From: Candidula unifasciata
Taxonomy: Eukaryota; Mollusca; Gastropoda; Stylommatophora; Geomitridae
Length of the DNA stretch: 64,000 nucleotides
Direction of reading: 5' to 3'
NCBI GenBank assembly: GCA_905116865.2
Contig: CAJHNH020003179.1
Span: 296,139 to 360,138 of the forward strand
Position 1 is the first letter of the stretch. Every line of letters begins with the position of its first letter. The translations under genes and the position numbers were made by a program. The notes beneath the pieces were generated by a model that saw only the letters and a list, made by a program, of their open reading frames with translations, was not told the origin of the DNA and searched no databases. This document shows, piece after piece, positions 56,691 through 64,000 of the stretch.

Positions 56691-56915
56691 TGACTGACTG
56701 ACTGACTTTCTACCCCACCAGGACATCACACAAGCGATAAACACCCGATGACACAAAGTGCCACCATGCGAATGAGGATCGCCGTGGAGAGGTCCCAGAA
56801 ACCGCGTTCAGACATTTGGCCATATGTATGGCCTGCCTATATTGCGGCCCCTGGCAAAAGCCAGAGTAGGGCTTCGAATGACAAAAAATTTCGTCCTAAA
56901 AAAGGACGAATCAGA
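56690..56915 (+). repeat. repeat-6 copy with terminal hairpin
   Basis: (GACT)n TTTCTACCCC, AGGACATCACACAAGCGATA, then TTGCGGCCCCTGGCAAAAGC and a hairpin TTCGTCC-TAAAAAA-GGACGAA at 56893-56913. Best copy of the family. It directly adjoins the LINE. Confidence 0.85.
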
Positions 56916-56954
56916 TTTTTAATGTCTGGTGCTTTGTTGTTCTTTCAAGTGTGG

Positions 56955-56998
56955 ATAGTACGAACTACAGAACGTAAAATTGCATCTTTAACCCATAC
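56955..56998. repeat. orphan 40-bp satellite unit
   Basis: TAGTACGAACTACAGAACGT then AAAATTGCATCTTTAACCC matches the array at 54641-55251, now separated by the LINE and repeat-6. Confidence 0.85.
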
Positions 56999-57009
56999 AA
57001 CTGACACAC

Positions 57010-57185
57010 GCAGATTGTTCTTCTTAGCGGTCACCGTCTAGTAAAGCCGTCCACTTCTGAACTTTTGTCTTGTTTGGCTTAGTTGTATGCAGACTGTTGG
57101 TTCCTCACCTATCAAGCAGATGCACTCCGATTTCCAAATTTCTAAAGAAAAACACCTAATTAGTCCCCTTGTGTTACATGCTTGT
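57010..57185 (-). mobile_element. SINE-4 copy, diverged
   Basis: TTCTTCTTAGCGGTCACCGT, ATGCAGACTGTTGGTTCCTC and AAGCAGATGCACTCCGATTT follow the order of the reference, with part of the middle deleted. Confidence 0.65.
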
Positions 57186-57569
57186 AAAAATTATTACTTC
57201 CCCTACCAGTCCACGGGTAATGAAAATGGAGATCGCATTTTACTTATTAAATTCAATGTTTTAAAACATACTATTTAAAACTTATGTGATATTTGCTGCC
57301 GGTTAATGATAACATCTGGCAGACGCGGTTGGACAGTAGTTTCATTGAGTCCTACGTGCCTGGGCAGATACTTTCATGAGACCACCAGGAAAGGTTAAAG
57401 GTTGCAGTCGGGAGGATCGATTTTACCCCATGTGGCTTGGTGTCTTCTTGACAAGGCCGTCTTAAAAAGCCCGAACACCGTAGCTCCGGCGTTGAGATGG
57501 CTGTGCACACACAAAAAACGCACACACACACACACACACAAAATGCCCATATGTTTCGAACGACGCAAC

Positions 57570-57645
57570 CCTGAAACGAACCCACGACCTTCGGCGCAAG
57601 AGGCAAACGGCTTGACCGCTTCGTCGCGGAGACCGACGGGAAATG
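57570..57645 (-). other. tRNA-like SINE head
   Basis: On minus GACGAAGCGGTCAAGCCGTT (A-box region) and GTCGTGGGTTCGTTTC (B-box-like). Similar to the head at 24560-24660. Confidence 0.4.
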
Positions 57646-57649
57646 TTCG

Positions 57650-58400
57650 CGGCCCGACAAAGCAAGTGGATAACAGGACATTTCTGTAAATGACATATAA
57701 TCAACAGGGAAATTCTTTACACAACGGACAAGATAAATCAATTTACTTTATCATTGATAGCTGAAATGGGTCATTAGAATCTGTGTAACGTCGTGGACAG
57801 ACAGGCAGACAAATAGGGGATTCATTGATAAAGAACGCCAAGTCATAATGAAACAGAACAGCACACAATGGAAAGCAGACAACCCAGGGAAAACCAGGTC
57901 AGAATACTCTCCCCCCTGTTGTTGCTGTTGTGGTTTTTGTCGATAAAGACTACTGCCGAAACTTCCCATTGTTCCTATGTTTGTGTTCACCGTCTACGCC
58001 CCCGTCTTACATTCGCCCCTTTCTAACGCCTCATCTTTCAGACACCAGTTGGATATTATCAATAATGAATGTCATGTTTATATAAAAATATACATAATGA
58101 AAACACGCATACACAATCATACACGCTCCGAAAAATACATGTACGCATACGCTATTTTATGCTCATACATACTCAGAAACGAGCACACCCATACATACAC
58201 TCATGCTCATTTAGACACATACAAGCACCCACACTCATACGTACAAACAGGAGACAGAAAAGCACTGCCAACGTTAGCCAACAGGTTCAGAATGAAAGCA
58301 CATGCCAGGTCCAGTATGATCTGGTTGGCACTGGAGGCCAAACAAGGCCGGCCTGTCCACTCCACCCACTAACATTGCTCCAGGCCACAAGAGACTTCCG
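57650..58400. other. no feature recognised
   Basis: AT-rich sequence with an ACAC-rich passage at 58130-58240. The 131- and 156-codon frames here come from that low-complexity tract. Confidence 0.5.
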
Positions 58401-58632
58401 CGTCTGTGGCTTAGGAGTTGCGAACCCGCTTCGTAATGCCGGGCTTCGATTCCAGCTGCAGGCGATCTGGCAGCAGACGCTTTTGTGTTGTTTTGACTGG
58501 TATCGAGAAATGGCCGTTGAGAAAGCAATGCCAAACTAGTAAACCTACAAGTTGCCTAGAAAAACCACAACCGCCAAGAAATGCTGTGATTGGTTCTGCA
58601 ACGTGATGTAAAGGATACAAAACAAACTTATT
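58401..58632 (+). mobile_element. SINE-3 copy, full length
   Basis: Head CGTCTGTGGCTTAGGAGTTG with B box CTTCGATTCC, body AATGCCAAACTAGTAAACCT and 3' end TTCTGCAACGTGATGTAAAG then GATACAAAACAAACTT. Confidence 0.83.
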
Positions 58633-59059
58633 AACACCAGACATTATATTTTTTATGTGTGTCGACTCCTCAACAGAGGCTGGCTACAGTTACGTGATGA
58701 GGCCCCAATCTCTTCCACTGTGCAACTCTCGTACCACTGTCTGATAACCTCGAGAGCGGCGGTTTCTCGATGAATCGTCTGCCGCGGAAATTAAATCATT
58801 GCATTGTTTAAACCACGGTGCCCCGAATTAGAACTTCTTTAAAGAATGAACGGGATGTGTGGAATCTGCCTATTAAAAAAATATGTTTTTCCATCTTCAG
58901 CATTTTAATCTGTAGGACTGACATGTCAAGGATGAGACTCAAACAGGTTCAAACCACGCCCCGCCATACAGCACAGCTATACTGGGGCACCAGAAAACAG
59001 TTACGAAGTTCGTTCAGTCCAGTGTGAGAGGGCTGGTGTGACGATATGATTTGCCCCTC

Positions 59060-59300
59060 TCCTCTTCCTTCTTATTTGTTCACGAGCTGGTTGTTCGTTT
59101 ATCTGTACTTTGGCTTTGTGCCAGGGCCCGAGTTTTGAGTGTGCATCCGTTCCACTGGCTTATTTGTGTGCAGCCGCCCGGGAAGATGCACTCCGACTTC
59201 GAAGAAAGCTCCCAATTAGCTGATCCCCACGACATGCTTTTTAGGGAGACAGCGGTTATATTTTTGCCCCCCCCCCCCCCCCACAACGAGGTCCAGGTAT
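59060..59300 (-). mobile_element. SINE-4 copy, diverged
   Basis: TTCACGAGCTGGTTGTTCGT, GAGTGTGCATCCGTTCCACT and AAAGCTCCCAATTAGCTGAT follow the reference order. The left end (CTCCTCTTCCTTCTT) is the decayed tail. Confidence 0.65.
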
Positions 59301-59559
59301 TCACATGGGAAATTTGCCATCCGGGTTGAGTACTCAGGTGTGATCAAACCTTTTAAGTAACAACAGGAAGAGAAAACACGACAACAACGAATTCCCTTTA
59401 CTACTGTGCAAGGATCACGTGTCACCAGTTCCTGCGTTTGCTTGTTTACAAGCCGAGTACACTTCCCTGTTGGTAACTATATGTTTGGATTTTGTCTAGT
59501 GCATCCTTTCCAACGCCAGCGTCTTTTCTTCGCCTCTCAGCCGACGAAAGGCGGCGGCG

Positions 59560-59730
59560 AAGAATAAGAATAAGGAAAAGAAGAAGAAGAAGGAGGAGGA
59601 GGAGGAGGAGGAGGAGGAGAAGAAGAAGAAGAAGAAGAAGAAGAAGAAGAAGAAGAAGAAGAAGAAGAAGAAGAAGAAGAAGAAGAAGAAGAAGAAGAAG
59701 AAGAAGAAGAAGAAGAAGAAGAAGAAGAAA
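59560..59730. repeat. (GGA)n-(GAA)n microsatellite
   Basis: About 35 bp of GGA pass into about 115 bp of GAA, the same layout as 52675-52992. Confidence 0.97.
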
Positions 59731-59799
59731 TTATTTTCTGAACTTAAAAAAAATAGAGAGAGACAGCATGTGTAAAAATCAAGCTGAGTAACGACAAAA

Positions 59800-60275
59800 C
59801 ACAGATATTGAATATCCAGGCTTCATAAATCAACAACTATGGCTGTTCCAAAGAACTAAGACGGGTTCTGTTAATTAACAATGCATAAACAATGGCAAGA
59901 GTCTACGACACAGAGATTAAATCTGGAACCAAACTTGAAATATGTAGCTCACACGACAGTGCTGTTATATGAATGTGAAACATGGAGAACAACTAAAAGA
60001 GTTGTTATTATTAAACTAAAACATTCATTACCTGGCACATGTGCAGAATATATAATTAAAGGTGTATCGGAATTACTGAAGTAGAGTTTTGGAGATAACT
60101 AAACAAATGCTACTGAATCTATAGGTGAGGAAATACGTTGGTGTTGAAAGGACACAAACTGGAGAGAGAAAAAACCTATAATATAAATAGAAGGTTCTTT
60201 AACTGGAACCCACAGAGTAAAAGGAACACAGGCAAAAACGAGAAGGGAATTAATGAGGAGTGAATAAGATAGGCG
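59800..60275 (+). mobile_element. highly decayed LINE 3' fragment
   Basis: Short readable blocks in changing frames: LLYECETWRTTKR (59968), EYIIKGVSELLK (60050), then EEIRWC and THRVKGTQAKTRRELMR (60208). These fall in the order of an RTE/Jockey-like ORF2 C-terminus (LLYG.ETWR...EEIR...GKRKRGRP). Confidence 0.55.
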
Positions 60276-60369
60276 GGGTGGGTGGGTGGGTGTGTGGGAG
60301 ATGGGGTGAGCTACACGCCCAAGCCAAAGATGAAACGACCTGGCGCTGGCCGGTTGATGGCCTATGCTC

Positions 60370-60500
60370 AGTTGGGATTTAGTTAGCCGACAGATTATCC
60401 TCACTGCATATCGAACCATTCACATTCAGTCCATAAGTGCTCGGATCCCCTCCTTAGTAAATCCCGTAGCTCACGACACCAGGTCGGTGTTGGTTTCTTA
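60370..60500 (-). mobile_element. RNase H-type LINE 3' end, second subfamily fragment
   Basis: Nucleotide match to 39482-39600: ATTATCCTCACTGCATA versus GTTATCCTCATTGCACT, then CATAAGTGCTCGGATCCCCT versus CATAGGTGCTCAGATCCTCC. Minus-strand sense. Confidence 0.6.
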
Positions 60501-61020
60501 TTCTTCTTCAGCTTCCTGCTTAGCGCCTCTGTCTGGCCACGCCCCTCTCAACATCTTGTTCTTGCAGTCTGGTCATAGTTGCAACTTCACAATCATCACT
60601 TGGTTCTCGTAAATGTCTTACTTCTAGTACAGCATTCAGGCGCAAGTGGGAGTTAAAGAGGTAAAAGAACAAGACACGACACCAGCAAACAAATTAAAGT
60701 AGGATTTTGAGAAATTGCATCTTTCCTGTAGCAACACACGGATGGGGGTCAAAGACCATTTCGTCTTCGCTTAAGCAGAAGATCTGGGCTTTTTAACTCA
60801 AACTGTTGAGGGGCAGGAAGGTAGGGATGGGCAGGTAGCGGCGGAAGAGGGGAAAGAAACAGAGACGGAAGGAGGGGAAAATCTAACAGATAAAGAGAAT
60901 GGGGGAAGGGAGGGATGCTGGTCCAACAGCATTACAACTCCAGCACTTGCTTACATGTGGTCTTCAGCAGTGGAGACACGCAACTTAAATGTGTTTTCAA
61001 AGCAACGGTAGTCTTGTGGA
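60500..61020. other. no feature recognised
   Basis: Purine-rich low-complexity passages (60830-60910), no supportable ORF. Confidence 0.5.
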
Positions 61021-61021
61021 G

Positions 61022-61301
61022 CAGTGTTTCTCAACCTTTTTACACTCACGGCCCACCAACCCAGCTGAAATTGTTTCGGACTCCATCAGACAGCTAACCA
61101 AACACAGCAATACAAACGAATGGAGATAGAAGCCGACTTGTTAAATCTTATGTCAAAGAAAATTATTAAAATTTCAGCTGATGACGACATCTGCCGTTGT
61201 TGGGGGATTAAAACGGAACTGATGAATGTGGCTGGAGCGCTGTTTCTGATAAATAAAGCGCTATAATAACATCCATTCGATTTTTCTGTTTGGTTTTAAT
61301 A

Positions 61302-61396
<95 letters not shown>

Positions 61397-61545
61397 AGAG
61401 AGAGAGAGAGGAAGTAGCTGACGTGTTAATCCTACAGACTAGAAGAGAAAAATCACCTCTCGTTACATGATTAAACAGAGTTTGTTAGTGGCCCACTTTT
61501 CGGCAGGACATTAGTGGTCCGCAGCCCATGTGTTCAAGAACATTG
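61022..61545. mobile_element. degenerate hAT-like MITE, candidate
   Basis: Left CAGTGTTTCTCAACC and right (reverse complement) CAATGTTCTTGAAC are imperfect inverted ends of the CAGNGTTTCTCAA type. The segments GGCCCACC near the left and GTGGTCCGCAGCCC near the right are also partly inverted. Target duplication is unclear (TTGTGGAG against ATGTAGAA). A (CA)n(GA)n tract at 61309-61402 interrupts it. Confidence 0.45.
61309..61402. repeat. (CA)n-(GA)n compound microsatellite
   Basis: About 30 bp CA followed by about 65 bp GA with one interruption. Confidence 0.97.
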
Positions 61546-61889
61546 ATGTAGAACATATTATGTACATAAGAATGGTTTTCCTGTTTTCCCTATGTATGGA
61601 ACCTTATGGGTGTTTTAAATGGAACTATTGATTTGTGTCTCGTTCTGTAAAAACTTAAAAGTGCAAGCGTGACATTGCGTTTCTGTGACGCTCTAGATAA
61701 GTATTGATCGCCTGGAGGTGCTTGTCAATAAGTATCTAGTTCTCGGGTTTTTAGTTATTGTGTTAATTTGTTACCTGCCGGCGGTCTCCTGTTGACAGAT
61801 CTGACGTTATGGCGCCGGAGACACGTGTAAACAAATACCAAGGAACCCCTAAGGATCACGGAAACAGTGTGGTAAACAAATTAACATGT

Positions 61890-62068
61890 ATTCTTCTTTC
61901 GTTCTAAGCGTTCACTGTTTGTAAACTCCAGCGGGAATTTCTGGTTGTTCGTGAGTTTCTGGACTTTGTTCCAGACTTTTTTTGTTTTGTTTTGTGTGCA
62001 AATCTGTTTTACAGATTTGAGTTATTTATATGGAGACTTTCTAATTTCCCTGCCTCTCAGGCATATAC
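61890..62068 (-). mobile_element. SINE-4 copy
   Basis: TTCTTCTTTCGTTCTAAGCG, TGTAAACTCCAGCGGGAATT and TGCCTCTCAGGCATATACAC. The 5' end is cut where SINE-2 begins at 62068. Confidence 0.7.
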
Positions 62069-62210
62069 ACTCGCCTGGCTCTCTAGCGTAGTTGGCTAAA
62101 CCGGATTGTGCGGTGACCGGGTGACGAACTCCTTGTGGCCCGGGTTCACTCCCGGGGGTAGGCAGAAACGCCACATTTCTCCCAGATTTACGTTATTTGC
62201 AATGAATTCC
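62068..62210 (+). mobile_element. SINE-2 copy, 3' truncated
   Basis: GGCTCTCTAGCGTAGTTGGC (A box) and GGGTTCACTCCCGGGGG (B box), then TTTCTCCCAGATTTACGTTA. It matches the head and early body of the copy at 3795-4025. Confidence 0.78.
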
Positions 62211-62444
62211 TTGTTATGCGGGCAGAGGGCATATCATCCCCTCCCCAACCCCACAATGGAACCCCCGAACCCGCACGGGGATGGAAATGTCTTTTTTGAC
62301 GGGGCAAGATGGATTTAACTCGTCAACTTCCACCCGCATACGGTCAGCCCACTCACGCTGAGCAGGAGGTTTCTTCATAACCACTGGGTGCTCCGATAAA
62401 ACTATACTGTTGAACGGAGTGTCGAAAATAACCTCTGTTGGATT

Positions 62445-62700
62445 AGTATTTGAATAGTGACTTTAAGTTCCTGGGTTACGAATCTCTGACACTAACACAA
62501 TTGCGTGACATAGGAGTAAAGCATGGTGAAGCACGACTATGCCGCCTTCGAGGCCGAAATGGGAGATATTATAACCAACCTCTCATAGGAACAATTAGGA
62601 GAAAAAGCTTGGAGTGGCTGCTGCGTCAGATGACTGAGCAGGCATGGGAACGCCTAAGGTGCGGTGACGTCGACTGTAATAACATAACCTACTGGGTGTC
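62445..62700 (+). mobile_element. RNase H-type LINE 3' end fragment
   Basis: SLTLTQLRDIGVKHGEARLC then RLRGRNGRYYNQPLIGTIRR and KSLEWLLRQMTEQAWERLRC follow the linker and C-terminus of the family. The open frame extends by chance to 62980. Confidence 0.7.
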
Positions 62701-62877
62701 CATGGTTCAGTTCTTGTCGACCAGCACTGATCAGCCACAACTAGCCACTGATGTATATGTCGAAATAAAATGGGGGGGGAGGGGTAGCACCTATGGATGT
62801 GCCATGGGTGCACGTCACATACGCACGTATACACTTCCAAATGCCAGCGGTTATAACTACCAACAACAGTATGTCTC

Positions 62878-63125
62878 GCGCCTTGTAGGAAAACGTGCAC
62901 AGTTCGGAGGAGCAAATGGATCACCACTGTCTGGTGAAAGTAATACAGCGGTGAGTGACGAGGGGGATCTGGCCGATTGAGAGGAAAGGCAAGACGGACG
63001 TATAATCAGAATGCTACTGGCACCTTAGAACTGGAACTCCGCGCTGGCTGCTGAACGATGGGGACAGAGCGCTTATGGGAACGCCCCGAGTGCTGTGATG
63101 TCAGTTCTTGAATCAACTCAACTAT
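62878..63125 (+). mobile_element. RNase H-type LINE 3' end, second adjacent copy
   Basis: In shifted frames: ENVHSSEEQMDHHCLVKVIQ, then GKTDV, NQNATGT, WGQSAYGN and the bases GTGCTGTGATGTCAGTTCTT then GAATCAACTCAACT. The 3' end bases match those at 42785-42830, inverted. The copy directly follows the fragment ending at about 62700. Confidence 0.75.
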
Positions 63126-63840
63126 CGCATCTGGCACAAGTATGGCTTTATCCACCAGTGTTGACCTGGAGAAATTACTGTTCCGGAGTTTTCCAATTCT
63201 GAAGTGTCTGTTTTATATCGCTATCAGAAAAATACCATCCAAGAGCACACAGGATATGTTGCAGGCGCCCTACACTTTCAGATGACACAATCTGAAATGA
63301 ACCTGTCCAAGCCGAATGCGAGGCGAGAAGCTATGTGCCGATGTTAAATAAACAGTGGTATTTCTCTAGAACACACCGACAGTTTGTCGAACCGGATGAG
63401 TGCGACATGGTTTCTTGTGGACAAGGGGTTGCGACTGCTGTTTGGCTGAATACCCTCCCCTGGTAAATGTCAATATGTCAACCAAGGAAGTTAGAGGCTG
63501 TGGTATTCTCTATGCATCAACAGAGAGGGAGAGAAGGACAAAGGATGGGAGGAGAGCAGATGAGAGAGGTGGATTACATTGGAAAGGTAAAGTAGAGCAG
63601 ACAGACAGCTTATTCGAATGATGATAGTTTTTAAAAATAATTCGATGATCAATATAAGAAATATGAGGCCTAGATCCTGGCTATTCAACTAGTGACCCGA
63701 AGGTCGAATCCGGCCTGCAGAGGCCTAATAAGTGGCCTGCGATCACTGACATTTCCAGTTGTATTGTATGAATGATCTTTCTATGCTAGGCCTGAGATCT
63801 TTGGCTCGTGGCGATCCACAATTTCAACATTCTGAGTGAA
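63125..63840. other. no feature recognised
   Basis: No supportable gene. A segment near 63690-63740 (TCGAATCCGGCCTGCAG) recalls hAT MITE interiors, but the ends cannot be found. Confidence 0.45.
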
Positions 63841-63849
63841 ACTTTGATG

Positions 63850-63930
63850 ACCAGCCCTAAACTAGACTCTTGCTTTCCAGCCAGAAAGTCCTAGGTTCGA
63901 ATCCTCATCGATGTTATAAAATGACACCTA
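63850..63930 (+). other. tRNA-like SINE head
   Basis: ACTAGACTCTTGCTTTCCAG and a perfect B box, GGTTCGAATCC, at 63893. The A-box region is weak. It could be a tRNA pseudogene or the start of a SINE. Confidence 0.4.
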
Positions 63931-64000
63931 GCCCTTTCTATCACCCAAAGTATCTTTAGTTTTAGTTAGCACCGCAAGCCTGAATCTACAATATGCGAAT

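Noticed and set aside
58069..58539. 156-codon plus frame
   Set aside because: It crosses an ACAC-rich tract and then a SINE-3 copy.
62450..62980. 176-codon plus frame as a gene
   Set aside because: The first half matches the LINE RNase H tail and the second half is out of frame with the adjacent LINE fragment.

Overview
The window is animal nuclear DNA. It has one multi-exon, spliced metazoan gene (a KEAP1 orthologue with GT-AG introns) in a sea of tRNA-derived SINEs, degenerate non-LTR retrotransposons, DNA-transposon relics, minisatellites and long simple repeats. Nothing in it is bacterial: there are no operons, no dense coding and no ribosome-binding sites. I infer an invertebrate, most likely a lophotrochozoan such as a mollusc, from the KEAP1 sequence (no vertebrate-type cysteine tail), the RNase H-bearing non-LTR elements and the style of the SINEs. 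The phylum is not proven by this sequence. Layout: 1-2420 holds two diverged copies of a ~1.24-kb repeat unit with tRNA-like pol III boxes. 2985-5330 holds SINEs and simple repeats, followed by a lone short ORF on the minus strand (5348-5701) that may encode a small membrane protein. 5870-9000 is a 3.1-kb array of a 37-bp minisatellite. 9-16.9 kb is SINEs, microsatellites and blank sequence. 16959-19285 is a hAT DNA transposon with perfect 15-bp inverted ends and a perfect 8-bp target duplication, but a broken transposase. 20.2-24.35 kb is a broken RT/RNase H non-LTR retrotransposon with a ~1.4-kb block set inside its RT domain. 26-38.6 kb holds SINEs, two short non-autonomous elements with perfect 8-bp target duplications, a piggyBac-like MITE and five minisatellite arrays. 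The gene: keap1 runs right to left from its ATG at 50176 to its stop at 39137, in four coding exons (48954-50176, 47705-47910, 42035-42211, 39137-39276). All exon phases fit, giving a 581-residue protein with BTB, BACK and six Kelch blades. KEAP1 is the CUL3 substrate adaptor that holds NRF2-type transcription factors for ubiquitination and releases them under oxidative or electrophilic stress. Every NRF2-contact residue I can map is kept, but the sensor cysteines equivalent to human C151 and C273 are replaced. Intron 3 begins with a poly(G)-linked tandem array that repeats the exon 3 splice donor several times. Right flank: 50.8-64 kb holds LINE 3' ends, a tRNA-headed SINE, a 40-bp satellite interrupted by an RTE-like LINE, GAA/GGA microsatellites, more SINEs, and two adjacent RNase H-LINE 3' fragments near 62.5-63.1 kb. 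Recurrent families are numbered locally here: SINE-1 to SINE-5, repeat-6 (ends in a hairpin) and repeat-7 (~90 bp). No previously undescribed multi-gene system is visible. The most interesting signals are the KEAP1 cysteine pattern, the decoy-donor array in its intron, the short elements with datable insertion order, and a SINE whose GAA tail appears to seed microsatellites.
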